This document shows, piece after piece, positions 32,771 to 42,146 of a stretch of 43,371 bases of DNA (the first letter of the stretch is position 1; every line of letters begins with the position of its first letter). This stretch comes from Halonotius pteroides. GTDB taxonomy: Archaea; Halobacteriota; Halobacteria; Halobacteriales; Haloferacaceae. The stretch is taken from contig NZ_QMDW01000021.1 of the NCBI RefSeq assembly GCF_003605635.1, positions 1 to 43,371 on the forward strand, in the 5' to 3' direction. The notes below the pieces were generated by a model. The model was not told the DNA's origin. It made no database searches and saw only the letters and a list, made by a program, of their open reading frames with translations. Made by a program: the position numbers and the translations under genes.

Positions 32771-33664
32771 ATGGCACAGGTCGTCATTCTCGGCTGTGGC
32801 TACATCGGGATCGAACTTGGCCGGCAGCTCACCGCGACGGGTCACGACGTAACCGGCGTCCGTCGCTCCGAATCCGGCCAGCAAGCCATCGAGACGGCCG
32901 GCTTCACCTCCCACCAAGCTGATCTTACCGACCCCGACGAGATCGACGCCCTACCGGACGCCGACTGGCTCGTTTTCGCCGCCTCCTCCGGCGGCAGAGA
33001 CGCCGCGGCGGCCCGGGAGATCTACGTCGACGCGCTGGGCGACGCTATCGACAACTACGGTGTCCGTGAGTCGCCACCGGATCGCCTCGTCTACACCTCC
33101 AGTACGGGCGTCTACGGCGACCACGACGGCGACTGGGTCGACGAAGAGACACCGCTGGAGCCAACGACCGACAAAACCGAGGTGCTCGTCGAGGCCGAAC
33201 GGATCGCCCGCCAAGAAGCCGCCGAAAACGGGATCGACGGCACCGTCGCGCGGTTTTCCGGGCTGTATGGGCCGGATCGCTACCGGCTGGAACGGTATCT
33301 AGAGGGGCCGGTGACGGCGGGCTATCTCAACATGGTACACCGCGTTGATGCCGCCGGCGCGGTCGCCTTTCTGCTGACCGAGAACCGTGCCCGCGATGAG
33401 GTGGTGCTCGTGACCGACGACGAGCCGGCCGACAAATGGGCGTTTGCCGACTGGCTGGCCGACGCCTGCGGCGTCCCGGAGCCGCCCAAACAAACCAAGC
33501 CGGAACGACTTGCCGAAAGCGACCTCTCAGCGGCGGGTCGCCGTCGTGTGCTGACAAGCAAACGCTGTGGGAACGACTATCTACACGACCTCGGCTACGA
33601 GTTCACGTATCCAACCTTCCGGGAGGGGTATCTGGACGCGGTCGACACATACACCGCGGAGTAA
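32771..33664 (+). CDS. NAD-dependent epimerase/dehydratase-like SDR (YeeZ type)
   Basis: An extended SDR of 297 residues. It has the nucleotide-binding start VVILGCGYIGIELGRQL and VYTSSTGVYGDHDGDWVDEE near residue 110, the region of the catalytic Ser/Thr; the usual Tyr-x3-Lys is not clearly present (the nearby segment is TDKTEVLVEAERI). The substrate domain follows with FSGLYGPDRYRLERYLEGPV near 170. This form is like the YeeZ/sugar-nucleotide epimerase-like subgroup, whose substrate is unknown. It is translated with the DUF5791-like gene upstream. Confidence 0.87.
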   Translation: MAQVVILGCGYIGIELGRQLTATGHDVTGVRRSESGQQAIETAGFTSHQADLTDPDEIDALPDADWLVFAASSGGRDAAAAREIYVDALGDAIDNYGVRESPPDRLVYTSSTGVYGDHDGDWVDEETPLEPTTDKTEVLVEAERIARQEAAENGIDGTVARFSGLYGPDRYRLERYLEGPVTAGYLNMVHRVDAAGAVAFLLTENRARDEVVLVTDDEPADKWAFADWLADACGVPEPPKQTKPERLAESDLSAAGRRRVLTSKRCGNDYLHDLGYEFTYPTFREGYLDAVDTYTAE

Positions 33665-33757
33665 GCCACCGGCGTCGTCATCGCCGCCCAAATTCGTTGC
33701 CAACAGTCGACCGAAGCCACACGAACGTTCTTGATGACGGCCCCAGTTAGGCGTGGT

Positions 33758-34936
33758 ATGGAGCAGTTCGTGGCCATCGATGGCGCGGTCTCAGCGATCG
33801 CGACCGTAATCGAGAGCCGGCCGGTTCTCGTCGCGATCGGCCTCGTCATCATCGCTGGGGGCGCGGCAGCAGCCTACCGCTGGCTGCGGACGACCCCCGG
33901 CGAGCGGTTCAGCGAGCTGGTGGCCGACCGCGAGGCGGCGGTCGTGCTCATGCACCCAAACCCCGATCCTGACGCGATGGCGGCGGCGATGGGTGTCGCC
34001 GCCCTCGGCGAGCAGGTCGACACCGAGATGACGATCCAGTATCCCGGTCAGATCCGCCATCAGGAAAACCGAGCGTTCCGAACCGTCCTCGAACTCGATA
34101 TCGACGCTGTCGACCACGTCACCGAGTTGGCCGCCGAGGATGTGATCCTCGTCGATCACAACGAGCCCCGCGGCTTCGATGGCTGTGATGGGATTCTCCC
34201 GTTGGCGGTCGTCGACCACCACCCCGGCGACGGCAGCGGCGAGCAGTTTACCGATGTGCGTACCGACTACGGCGCGGCGTCAAGCATTGTCGCCGAGTAT
34301 TTCAGCGATATCGACGCGGTGCCGGTGCCGGCCGGCGAACACGCCAGCGAGACCAACGCCAGCCGGGTCGTTCCATCGTTTACCGCGACCGGCCTGCTGT
34401 ATGGGATCTTAGCGGACACCCAACATCTGACCGTCGGCGCGGCCGCCGCCGACTTCGATGCCGCCGCCTATCTCCAACCGGGTGTCGACGAGGACAAACT
34501 CGACCGCATCGCCAATCCGGAGGTCGACGCCGAAGTGTTAGAAATCAAGGCCAGAGCGATTGCCGGTCGCCAGACTCAGGGCTCGTTTGCGGTCTCAGAT
34601 GTCGGTACCGTCACCAACGCCGATGCGATCCCGCAGGCCGCCGACGAGCTCATTCGGCTGGAGGGGATCACCGCGGTCGTCGTCATCGGCGAACGCGAGA
34701 GGACGATCCACCTCTCGGGGCGCTCGCGGGATGATCGCGTCCACATGGGCCGAGCCTTAGAGCAGGCGACCACCGACGCCCCAACTGCGAGTGCCGGCGG
34801 CCACGCCCGGATGGGCGGCGGCCAGATCGCCCCCCAAACTGAGGTCACCGATGGCGGCGAAACCGACCAAGAGCCGGCGATGAACCGGGATCGACTCATC
34901 GAGGAGATCTTTGCCTCACTCTCGGGGGATGTGTGA
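33758..34936 (+). CDS. DHH-family phosphoesterase with N-terminal membrane anchor
   Basis: A 392-residue DHH/DHHA1 phosphoesterase, the superfamily of RecJ, GdpP and NrnA-like enzymes that hydrolyse oligonucleotides or cyclic dinucleotides. Residues 25-45 (LVAIGLVIIAGGAAAAYRWL) form a single anchor helix. The metal motifs are LMHPNPDPDAMAAAMG near 72, ILVDHNEP near 133 and the DHH motif LAVVDHHPGDGSGE near 152. The DHHA1 substrate domain ends with the glycine-rich GGHARMGGGQIAP near 357. The ATG at 33758 fits the anchor helix. The substrate is not determined; cyclic di-AMP or short RNA are the family options. Confidence 0.88.
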   Translation: MEQFVAIDGAVSAIATVIESRPVLVAIGLVIIAGGAAAAYRWLRTTPGERFSELVADREAAVVLMHPNPDPDAMAAAMGVAALGEQVDTEMTIQYPGQIRHQENRAFRTVLELDIDAVDHVTELAAEDVILVDHNEPRGFDGCDGILPLAVVDHHPGDGSGEQFTDVRTDYGAASSIVAEYFSDIDAVPVPAGEHASETNASRVVPSFTATGLLYGILADTQHLTVGAAAADFDAAAYLQPGVDEDKLDRIANPEVDAEVLEIKARAIAGRQTQGSFAVSDVGTVTNADAIPQAADELIRLEGITAVVVIGERERTIHLSGRSRDDRVHMGRALEQATTDAPTASAGGHARMGGGQIAPQTEVTDGGETDQEPAMNRDRLIEEIFASLSGDV

Positions 34937-35014
34937 CCAGCCGCAACCGAAAGGTGACACCCACACGGTGACGCCGATCCCGACGCTTATTCGCCGCGGG
35001 CCGAAAGCGGAGGT

Positions 35015-36118
35015 ATGGCAACCGAACGCGGGACGTGGAACTATCGAGACCGCTTCGGCGATAGCTTTGGCCGCACCTACTTCCGGCGATTCCCGCCCGG
35101 CGTCGCCGGCTCAGTCGGGATCGGTACCTATCTCGGCGAGCCAACCGACGCCGTCGACAACGACTACCGCAAGGCGATCACCACCGCCCTCGACAACGGG
35201 ATCAATATGATCGATACGGCGATCAACTACCGCTGTCAGCGAAGCGAGCGTGTCGTCGGCGACGTAATCGACACAACGGCTGTCAGCCGCGAGGAGATCG
35301 TCGTCGCCACAAAAGGTGGGTTTCTCCCTTTCGACGACGACGGACCCAACGATCCGGGGCGATATATCCGCGAGCAGTATGTCGAGCCAGAAATCGTCGA
35401 CCCCGAGACGCTTGTCCGTGGCAGCCACAGCATCGAAGCCGGCGTCATCGACCACCTACTCGACCGGTCGCTGTCGAATCTCGACGTTGAGGCGATCGAC
35501 TGCTACTACGTCCACAATCCTGAAACACAACTGCTCGACCGCGACCCCGAGGCGGTTTACGATAGTCTCGAAGCCACCTTCGAGCTGCTGGAGCGTCGCC
35601 GGGCGGCCGGCGATATCGGCTGTTACGGGCTAGCAACATGGGAAGCGTTTCGGGTCGAACCAGGGGCCGAGCAGTATCTTTCGCTACCGAGGCTGTTGGA
35701 TCGAGCCGCGCAAGCCGCCGAGACCGTCGGCGTCGACGACCACGGGCTTCAGGTACTACAACTCCCGTTCAACGTCGAGATGGCCGATGCCTTCAGGCGG
35801 GCGACCCAGCCGGCCCCACCCGACGCCGATGAGGAGGGTTCGGTCAGCGTGTTGGAGTACGCCCACGCTGTCGGTCTCCACGTCGTCACCAGCGCAAGCA
35901 TTGGGCAAGGCGCGTTGGCAACGTCGCTGCCGCCGGCGATCGCCGCGGAGTTGGCCGGCGATACGACCGCCCAGCGGGCGATCAACTTCGCCCGGAGCGC
36001 GCCCGGCGTGACGGCCGCACTGGTCGGGATGGCATCGCCGGCTCACGTCGCCGAAAACGTCGCCGCCGGCACGTTCGATCCGCTGGGCGCGAGTGCGTTT
36101 GACGCGATCTTCGAGTAA
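35015..36118 (+). CDS. Aldo/keto reductase
   Basis: A 367-residue NAD(P)H-dependent oxidoreductase with the AKR barrel. The catalytic tetrad is seen as the Asp and Tyr of DTAINYRCQRSERVVG near residue 69, the Lys of VVATKGGFLPF near 97 and the His of CYYVHNPETQLL near 166. A C-terminal SASIGQGALATSLPP segment is near the cofactor phosphate site. It is longer than the average AKR by about 40 residues, partly from a linker near 110-135. The methylglyoxal synthase gene follows after 42 nt on the same strand, so ketoaldehyde reduction is a reasonable, unproven role. Confidence 0.9.
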   Translation: MATERGTWNYRDRFGDSFGRTYFRRFPPGVAGSVGIGTYLGEPTDAVDNDYRKAITTALDNGINMIDTAINYRCQRSERVVGDVIDTTAVSREEIVVATKGGFLPFDDDGPNDPGRYIREQYVEPEIVDPETLVRGSHSIEAGVIDHLLDRSLSNLDVEAIDCYYVHNPETQLLDRDPEAVYDSLEATFELLERRRAAGDIGCYGLATWEAFRVEPGAEQYLSLPRLLDRAAQAAETVGVDDHGLQVLQLPFNVEMADAFRRATQPAPPDADEEGSVSVLEYAHAVGLHVVTSASIGQGALATSLPPAIAAELAGDTTAQRAINFARSAPGVTAALVGMASPAHVAENVAAGTFDPLGASAFDAIFE

Positions 36119-36160
36119 CACCGCGAACTTTCAAGCCCCCAGCGGGCACAGCACAAACCA

Positions 36161-36535
36161 ATGCGATTGGCACTGATCGCCCACGACGAAAAGAAAGATG
36201 ACCTGATCGAGTTCGCCCGCGACCACGAGGAGTTGCTTTCGGAGGCCGAACTGATGGCAACCGGGACGACCGGTAAACGCCTGATGGAGGCGACCGACTT
36301 GGATATCGAACGGAAGGCCTCCGGCCCGCTCGGCGGCGATATGCAGATCGGCGGCGAGATCGCCGACGGCGACTGTGAGGGGCTGATCTTCCTGCGGGAT
36401 CCGCTGACCGCCCAGCCACACGAGCCGGATGTCTCCGCGCTGTTGCGGATCTGCGATGTCCACGACACGCCGCTGGCGACCAACGAGACCTCCGCGACCT
36501 TCCTGCTGGAAGGGTTGTTCGCCGACGACCGCTGA
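36161..36535 (+). CDS. mgsA: Methylglyoxal synthase
   Basis: It converts dihydroxyacetone phosphate to methylglyoxal and phosphate. The 124-residue protein has the family start [17 protein letters not shown], the phosphate loop [13 protein letters not shown], the catalytic Asp of [15 protein letters not shown] near residue 60, and [20 protein letters not shown] near 86. The length is slightly short but complete. An aldo/keto reductase precedes it, which could remove the toxic product. Haloarchaea commonly carry mgsA. Confidence 0.95.
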   Translation: MRLALIAHDEKKDDLIEFARDHEELLSEAELMATGTTGKRLMEATDLDIERKASGPLGGDMQIGGEIADGDCEGLIFLRDPLTAQPHEPDVSALLRICDVHDTPLATNETSATFLLEGLFADDR

Positions 36536-36569
36536 GGAGATTTTTGTACGGGCGGCGACAGTACACTGT

Positions 36570-37103
36570 ATGGCACCCCGGAGGCTGCACCGAGTAGCGG
36601 CTGTGGTGGTAGTGAGCCTGCTGCTTGCCACAACCCCGGTTGCGGCCGTCACCGATACCGGGATCGACGAGATCGCTGGGGCCGACAGCACCACGGCGAT
36701 AAGCACGACCACAGAGAGTCCGACCACGCCACGCCAACAGTCCGACGCGACCGGCGGCAACGCCTGTTTTCCGGCGGGCGGCTACAACTTCACCATCGGG
36801 ACGCTCGGCCCACAGATCGAGATGGTCGTCCATCTCTCGCTGTTGACCAATCTTGGCGGCCCCGGCACCATCGGGATCGAGCTTGCGGGGATGACCGCCG
36901 AGGGTGCCCCGCCGATGATCGAGCTTCGGACAGGTGTCGTCTTCCGTGGGGTAACCGACGTTGAACGGTTCCTCAACGATCCGTTTGGGCTGTTTGCGAT
37001 CGCCTACGAGTATCGGTTTACGCTTCCGCTGGGCGGCAGCGGGGTCGACTACCAGTCCGACGAGCCGCCGATCTCCGGGCCTGTTGGCGACGCCGACTGT
37101 TAG
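36570..37103 (+). CDS. Secreted haloarchaeal protein (DUF7332-like)
   Basis: A 177-residue exported protein. A Sec-type signal lies in the first 25 residues (RRLHRVAAVVVVSLLLATTP, then cleavage near VAA-VT). A Thr/Ser-rich mature N-terminus leads to two Cys, one at GGNACFPAGGYN and the other the last residue (ADC), which may pair as a disulfide. The rest is strand-rich (GPQIEMVVHLSLLTN). I relate it to haloarchaeal DUF7332 from memory; no function is known. Its stop overlaps by 4 bp the stop of the convergent lipoprotein gene. Confidence 0.75.
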   Translation: MAPRRLHRVAAVVVVSLLLATTPVAAVTDTGIDEIAGADSTTAISTTTESPTTPRQQSDATGGNACFPAGGYNFTIGTLGPQIEMVVHLSLLTNLGGPGTIGIELAGMTAEGAPPMIELRTGVVFRGVTDVERFLNDPFGLFAIAYEYRFTLPLGGSGVDYQSDEPPISGPVGDADC

Positions 37104-37600
37104 CCCGCGTCGCTGCCGACGGCTCGAACGTCCTCACCGGAGAAGGTAGCGAGTTCCTGGAAGTTCGCCCCGTAACCGCCGACCTTGGCGTTGATGATAA
37201 GTCGGGTCAGCCGATCACGCTCCGATGGCGAGAGCTTGATCCCCCCGTTTGGGAAACCGACCCGTTCTTCGACGCCCGGACGGAGATCAAACACACGATC
37301 AACCGTGCGAAGCGGCTCGTTGGTGTCGTCAGTATAGAGAAACGCTCTGAGCGTGATCGGCTGGCGTTCCGTCCCGGTGTTTTCGGCTGTCACGACGAAG
37401 TCGACGGCCGCGCCCTTGTCCTGAAGCGTCTGCTCTCGAAAGACAACCCCGGCAAACGGATCGTTCTCGCCGTCTGCTGTGCCGTTTTCGGCCTCCTCAA
37501 AGCCAGGAAGCTGGGGGTCAAGCTCCGGCGGGCCGCCGAGGCAGCCGGCAAGCCCGACCGATACCCCGAGGGCGGCAAGGGCCGTACGTCGTGTGGGCAT
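37100..37600 (-). CDS. Haloarchaeal lipoprotein
   Basis: A 166-residue predicted lipoprotein. MPTRRTALAALGVSVGLAGC carries a twin-arginine (RR) start and a lipobox with the Cys at residue 20, the typical haloarchaeal Tat lipoprotein signal. The mature part has an acidic linker and then an immunoglobulin-like strand pattern (VVFREQTLQDKGAAVDFVVT and ITLRAFLYTDDTNEPLRTVD). No function is known. It is probably anchored on the outer face of the membrane. Confidence 0.85.
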   Translation of the reverse strand: MPTRRTALAALGVSVGLAGCLGGPPELDPQLPGFEEAENGTADGENDPFAGVVFREQTLQDKGAAVDFVVTAENTGTERQPITLRAFLYTDDTNEPLRTVDRVFDLRPGVEERVGFPNGGIKLSPSERDRLTRLIINAKVGGYGANFQELATFSGEDVRAVGSDAG

Positions 37601-37647
37601 GATGCAGCGTAGCGTCGCCGGCAGTAAAACAACGGCGTCGTCGATGA

Positions 37648-38067
37648 TCAGCGCACACGGAACTCGACGGTCGCCGTCGCCCCGTCGGCCAGCGCTGCCA
37701 CCAACCCACGGTCGATATCGGCGGCTGCGGCGTCGGCGTCGATCATAACTGTGCGGTCGTCGGTGTACGTTGAGCTGCGGACGACCATACTTCGGTCGTC
37801 GTCGAACGTCAATTCGGGGTGGCCACGGCCAGCGATTGTCTGGCTGTGGTCGCCGGCCTCGATGGTGACCGTGATCTCGGCGTCGGCCGATTGGGCCGCG
37901 TCGACGACCGCCGGATCGAAGTCGGCGGGCACCTGATCGGCCTCAACCCCGAGGATACAGTCGCCAGCGGGGGTCAGCCAGTCGTCGCTGGTGAACTCGA
38001 CGGTCGACTCGTGAGTCGCCTGGACGTGCTCGTGACCGTGTGCGGTGATTGTCTCTGTTGTTGCCAT
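37648..38067 (-). CDS. DUF371 family protein
   Basis: A 139-residue protein matching the archaeal DUF371 family. It begins ITAHGHEHVQATHESTVEFT, with the His-rich G-H-x-H-V opening that is family typical, then DWLTPAGDCILGVEADQVPA, and later SMVVRSSTYTDDRTVMIDAD. The usual function is unknown. The start is the ATG at 38067 because the conserved block begins nine residues later; the frame upstream is not conserved-looking. It is divergent from truD, with a 115-nt shared promoter gap. Confidence 0.85.
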   Translation of the reverse strand: MATTETITAHGHEHVQATHESTVEFTSDDWLTPAGDCILGVEADQVPADFDPAVVDAAQSADAEITVTIEAGDHSQTIAGRGHPELTFDDDRSMVVRSSTYTDDRTVMIDADAAAADIDRGLVAALADGATATVEFRVR

Positions 38068-38182
38068 ATCCCGGCTCGCTTGTGACGCCGCAAGTATCGC
38101 TCGGTTCGCTACCGCCACACGCTGCCGTTCTCGACGAAGGGACAGACGGATGTGGGAGCCCGTCTGATCGGAGGTATGCACA

Positions 38183-39583
38183 ATGACCGCCGATCGCTCG
38201 GCGTGGTCGCCGATGCGTGAGGCCCACCCCATCGAGCAGGCCGTCGGCATCGACTACTACGTTAGCGACACCGACGGCATCGACGGGCGACTCCGTGTCG
38301 ACCCCGCGGATTTCCGGGTCACAGAGATCGAACAGTTCGAACCCGAACCGCTCGATGCCGACCCGGGTGCCTACCCCGAGATCCTGCTGCGGGCGACGCT
38401 GCGGTCGTGGGACACCAACGATTTCGCCGGACGGCTCTCGGATGTACTGGAAATCAGCCGCGAGCGGATCTCGTGGGCCGGCACAAAGGACAAACACGCG
38501 GTGACGACACAGCTCTTCTCCGTGAGCAACGGCGACCCTGATGCCCTCACCGCCTGCGATATTCGAGCCGCCGACATCGACGTGCTCGGTCGAACCGGCC
38601 GACCAATCTCGTTTGGCGACCTTCACGGGAACCGGTTTCAGATCCGGGTTCGGGAGGCCGAGGTTAACGCGGGCGAACGCGTTAAGGGGATCACCGACGA
38701 TCTGCGGGCCTTTGATGGCGATGAGAGCGGCGACACTGACGGCACCGTCACCGCCGGAATCCCTAATTGGTTCGGCCAACAGCGGTTCGGCAGTCGCCGG
38801 CCGGTGACCCACGAGGTTGGCCTGAACATCGTCGCCGGCGAGTGGCGCGAGGCGGTGCTGTCGTACGTCGCCAACCCCTTTGAAGCCGAACCCGAGACAA
38901 CGCAGGCGGCGCGGGCGTTCGTCGCCGCGGAGGCCGAACGCGGCGATCCCGACTGGGCGGCCTGCCTCGATGAGGTGCCGAGAAAACTCGGCTACGAGCG
39001 ATCGATGCTGCACCGACTCGCCGAGGACGGGGCATCCACAGCCGCCGATTTCCGGCACGCGCTCGAAGCCGTTCCCTGGAACCTCCAGCAGCTGTTTGTC
39101 AACGCTGCTCAGTCGTCTCTGTTCAACCGCATGCTCTCGGAACGCCTGCGCCGCGGGCTCCCGTTTGACCGTCCGGTCGCCGGCGATGTCTGCTGTTTCG
39201 TCGACAGCGACGCCCCTGAAGGGTTGTACGCCCCGGACACCGACCGCCTCCAGCGCGTCGGCGAAACCCGTGTCAGCGTGCTGAAACGGCACTGCGACCG
39301 TGGCCGGGCGTTCGTGACCGCGCCGTTGGTTGGCACCGACACCGAGTTGGCCGACGGCGAACCCGGCGAGATCGAACGTGAGGTGCTTGCGGACGCGGGC
39401 ATCGAGCCGAGCGACTTCGAGCTGCCGGGGGAGTTCACGTCGAGTGGAACCCGGCGGGCGATCTTGGTGCGTACCGATCTCGCTGTCGACCCCGACGAGC
39501 TGACCTTTTCGTTCGCGCTGCCGAGTGGGTCGTATGCGACCGCGGTGTTGCGAGAGTACCAGAAACGTGGGCCGCTGGCGTAG
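38183..39583 (+). CDS. truD: tRNA pseudouridine synthase D
   Basis: TruD makes pseudouridine at tRNA position 13. The 466-residue protein has the catalytic Asp in the motif [15 protein letters not shown] near residue 102. The TruD-specific domain follows with [20 protein letters not shown] near 195, and later [20 protein letters not shown] and [14 protein letters not shown] near the end. The first ATG (38183) or an internal ATG at 38213 ([12 protein letters not shown]) could be used; the second matches the usual start of the family. Haloarchaeal truD commonly follows pth2, but here it follows the divergent DUF371 gene. Confidence 0.93.
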   Translation: MTADRSAWSPMREAHPIEQAVGIDYYVSDTDGIDGRLRVDPADFRVTEIEQFEPEPLDADPGAYPEILLRATLRSWDTNDFAGRLSDVLEISRERISWAGTKDKHAVTTQLFSVSNGDPDALTACDIRAADIDVLGRTGRPISFGDLHGNRFQIRVREAEVNAGERVKGITDDLRAFDGDESGDTDGTVTAGIPNWFGQQRFGSRRPVTHEVGLNIVAGEWREAVLSYVANPFEAEPETTQAARAFVAAEAERGDPDWAACLDEVPRKLGYERSMLHRLAEDGASTAADFRHALEAVPWNLQQLFVNAAQSSLFNRMLSERLRRGLPFDRPVAGDVCCFVDSDAPEGLYAPDTDRLQRVGETRVSVLKRHCDRGRAFVTAPLVGTDTELADGEPGEIEREVLADAGIEPSDFELPGEFTSSGTRRAILVRTDLAVDPDELTFSFALPSGSYATAVLREYQKRGPLA

Positions 39584-39637
39584 GGAAATCGTGTTGAGAA
39601 GGGAGAAAGACGCCGCAAATCGGTCGCTACCGGAGTC

Positions 39638-40474
39638 TCAGGCTGTTCGCGGCGGCGGCACCATATAGACGTTACTCGCCGCTTGGGCGATAATCGTCTC
39701 GGAGACGCTGCCGATTAGCAGCCGCCGGAGGCGACTCTGGCCGCGAGAACCAAGCAGGATCGTCGTCGGCGTCACCTCGGCTTCGGCTGCGAGGATCTCC
39801 TCGGCCGGATCGCCGTCCCGAACCTGCGTGTTGGTATCGATATCCCACTGGTCGAGTCGACCGTCGAGTGTCGCCAACTGGTCGGCAGCATCGGTCTCGT
39901 CGGGCTCTTTCGGCGATTCGACGTGAACCAGTGTGGCCTCCTGAGTCGCATGGCGGAGATAGGAAAACGCGTCGAAGGCGCGGTCGGCGTTCTCCGAGAA
40001 ATCCGTCGCATACAGAACGCGCTGGAAGAGGTGTTCCCGGAGCACGTCGGGGTCGTCGGCCTCGCGTTCGATCCGGTTGACCAACAGCGGGACGACCGTC
40101 GTCCGGGAGAGGTTGCGCGCAGTCGAGCCGAGCACACGGTTTGCCAGTGGGCTCTGCCCCCGGGAGCCAACGATCGTCAGATCGGCCCGCTCGGCGTCGG
40201 CGATCCCGTTGATTCGGCGGTGGGGCGTCCCCCGCACCACGTGGGTCTCGGTGCTGAAACCGGCTTCTTGCATCACGCGCTCGTATCGATCGAGCCCCTC
40301 GCGTCGCCGCTCCTCGAAGTTCATCCCCGGCATGCCGGCATGCATATTTGAGGGGATGACCGTGACCAGGTGGATCGCCTCGACGCCGATGCGTTCGAGA
40401 CACTCCAGACAGGTTTCGTTGTGGATCGCCGCCTCGCTGGCCGCCGACAGATCGGTTGCATAGATCGCGCGCAT
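39638..40474 (-). CDS. Tandem universal stress protein
   Basis: A 278-residue protein with two UspA domains. The first starts RAIYATDLSAASEAAI and ends with the ATP-binding loop VGSRGQSPLANRVLGSTARN. The second starts RVLYATDFSENADRAFDAFS and ends LGSRGQSRLRRLLIGSVSET. Both domains keep the G-x2-G-x9-G(S/T) loop, so nucleotide binding is expected. The promoter is visible: a TATA-like AATATTAAGG lies 24-33 nt upstream of the ATG at 40474. It is monocistronic. Confidence 0.93.
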   Translation of the reverse strand: MRAIYATDLSAASEAAIHNETCLECLERIGVEAIHLVTVIPSNMHAGMPGMNFEERRREGLDRYERVMQEAGFSTETHVVRGTPHRRINGIADAERADLTIVGSRGQSPLANRVLGSTARNLSRTTVVPLLVNRIEREADDPDVLREHLFQRVLYATDFSENADRAFDAFSYLRHATQEATLVHVESPKEPDETDAADQLATLDGRLDQWDIDTNTQVRDGDPAEEILAAEAEVTPTTILLGSRGQSRLRRLLIGSVSETIIAQAASNVYMVPPPRTA

Positions 40475-40839
40475 GCCAGCAGCTACACCGCCGATCCTTA
40501 ATATTGTTTCTATTGATCAAGACTAACGGGCCTGTGAGCGGTTTGTGCACTCGCCCGATGCGCGGCGTCAACAACCGGTATCGACCAACATCGGTGGCAG
40601 CGGGAGATATGTCAGCGCGCGTAATTGAGAGATCGGCGGTTTGGAGCCCGATTTTTGCGACACGCCGCGGCGGCTGTATTTTGATAACGTATGGAGATAT
40701 TCACGTGGGATAGCCGTTGCCGCCGCGTTAGTAATATTGTTCAGCGAACCCAAAACTATTATCACGCTGCTCCGACTACGAGCTACTGAGCAGAACAGTA
40801 TGAACCACACAAGACTGCGGAGCAACGGGGTGCAGCGCG
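40475..40839. other. Intergenic region upstream of the TauE unit
   Basis: A 365-nt gap. It holds the minus-strand promoter of the stress-protein gene near 40500, and an A/T-rich AAAACTATTATC near 40751-40762 that could be the promoter of the TauE unit. A micro-ORF of 15 codons starts at 40800 (MNHTRLRSNGVQRDD) and ends inside the first codons of the next gene. I see no RNA gene or repeat. Confidence 0.4.
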
Positions 40840-40989
40840 ATGATTGAGGCTGGCTCGCTGTCGGCGAGTGTCGACGGCGCGATACTGATCGGCGCGGTGC
40901 TGCTAGAGGCAATCGCCCTCTACGGCGTCTACGGTGTCGTTGAGGATGTGTTTGGCCAGCGCGTTGTGAACCAACTCAGGACAACATAA
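40840..40989 (+). CDS. Small single-helix membrane protein (DUF7512-like), TauE partner
   Basis: A 49-residue protein: MIEAGSLSASVDGAILIGAV leads into one transmembrane helix (ILIGAVLLEAIALYGVYGVV), then a charged tail (EDVFGQRVVNQL). It ends 1 nt before the tauE start, so it is coupled to the exporter. I recall short proteins of this type (DUF7512) beside TauE-like genes in haloarchaea; it may be a subunit or a stabiliser of the exporter. It is too short to identify further. Confidence 0.75.
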   Translation: MIEAGSLSASVDGAILIGAVLLEAIALYGVYGVVEDVFGQRVVNQLRTT

Positions 40990-40990
40990 G

Positions 40991-42022
40991 ATGGAGCTAC
41001 TCGGGCTCAGTTTGGCGATGGTGGGGCTGTTCGTCGGGTTCGGTCTCCTGATCGGCGTGCTGTTTGGCTTCTTCGGGATGGGTGGGTCGTTTCTCGTCAC
41101 CCCGGCTCTGTTGGTCATGGGGTATCCAACGCGTGTGGCTGTCGGGAGCGGGCTCGCATTTGTGTTCGGTACCTCGGTGATCGCCACGCTGAAACACCGG
41201 GATCTCGGCCAGGTTGATTACAAACTCGGGCTGTTGATGATCGTCGGCACGACCGCGGGCATCGAGGTCGGCAAGGAGATCGTCGTCCATCTCGAAAGCC
41301 TGGGGCTTGCTGGCTCGATCATCAGCGTGACCTACGTCTTCCTGCTTGGCGGGATCGGCGCGTTCGTCACCTACGAGGCGGTCAACGGCGACGGCGGCGA
41401 GGGGATCGACCACGACGCCGCCGAGGAGCCGGCCGATGCCGACGACATCCCCGATATCGCCAAAACGATCCAGTCGTACCGCGTCCCCCCAATGATCGAT
41501 CTTCGGGGTGGCGTCACCGTCTCGCTGTGGATGATCCTCGGGGTCGCGTTTGCAACCGGGCTGCTGTCGGGCTTTCTCGGGGTCGGCGGTGGCTTCATCC
41601 GAATGCCGGCGTTGTTCTATCTCATCGGCGTTCCGGTGCCGATCGCCGTTGGGACGGATCTCTTCGAGATCGTCTTCTCCGGCGGGTTGGGGAGCTTCCT
41701 CTATGCGCTTGACGGCGGGGTCGATCTCTCGATCGTCGTCCCGCTGTTGGCCGGGAGCGCCTTCGGCGCGCGGATCGGCTCGGCGGCCACCAGCATCGTC
41801 GACGAGGGGGAGATCAAGGTCTACTTCGGGCTGATGCTGCTCGGTGGCGCGCTGGCGGTGGCGATCCGTGAGATCGGCAAGATCTACGAGCTGCCGATCC
41901 TCAACCGTGTGAGCCTGGTGTTGATCCTCGGCTCAGCACTGTTGGTCAGTGGGGCGGTCGTCTACAGCAGCATCACCGCACTGCGGGAGGAGAACCAGAC
42001 CGCTTCGCCAACCGTAGAGTGA
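40991..42022 (+). CDS. TauE/SafE-family sulfite exporter-like membrane protein
   Basis: A 343-residue transporter of the TauE/SafE family, members of which move sulfite, sulfoacetate or other organosulfur anions. Two repeats are visible: LFGFFGMGGSFLVTPALLVM near residue 26 and LSGFLGVGGGFIRMPALFYL near 195, each with the glycine-rich motif of the family. About 8 hydrophobic helices are seen, with an acidic cytosolic loop at 133-152. Its operon partner is the single-helix protein, and a TrmB-like regulator follows, but the substrate is not shown. Confidence 0.9.
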   Translation: MELLGLSLAMVGLFVGFGLLIGVLFGFFGMGGSFLVTPALLVMGYPTRVAVGSGLAFVFGTSVIATLKHRDLGQVDYKLGLLMIVGTTAGIEVGKEIVVHLESLGLAGSIISVTYVFLLGGIGAFVTYEAVNGDGGEGIDHDAAEEPADADDIPDIAKTIQSYRVPPMIDLRGGVTVSLWMILGVAFATGLLSGFLGVGGGFIRMPALFYLIGVPVPIAVGTDLFEIVFSGGLGSFLYALDGGVDLSIVVPLLAGSAFGARIGSAATSIVDEGEIKVYFGLMLLGGALAVAIREIGKIYELPILNRVSLVLILGSALLVSGAVVYSSITALREENQTASPTVE

Positions 42023-42082
42023 AGAGGCGGGCGACAAACTGACCGTGGTAATGACGACTGTCGCCGACGCTGATCGAATCAA

Positions 42083-42111
42083 TTGTGTGTAGAATTGTGG
42101 TTTATACACAA
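42083..42111 (+). promoter_or_regulatory. TATA box flanked by an inverted repeat
   Basis: TTTATACA (42101-42108) is the probable TATA, about 40 nt before the ATG at 42147. TTGTGT (42083-42088) and ACACAA (42106-42111) form an inverted repeat around it, and AATTGTG is also repeated directly (42081 and 42093). The overlap of operator and TATA suits repression, possibly autoregulation. Confidence 0.45.
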
Positions 42112-42146
42112 CACTTTTGCTGTCACAGCAAGTAGTAGCGATTACA

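Noticed and set aside
37943-39292. A long open frame (449 codons) opposite truD and DUF371
   Set aside because: It runs opposite to genes with clear motifs and has no protein-like pattern. Mirrored codon bias in GC-rich DNA explains it.
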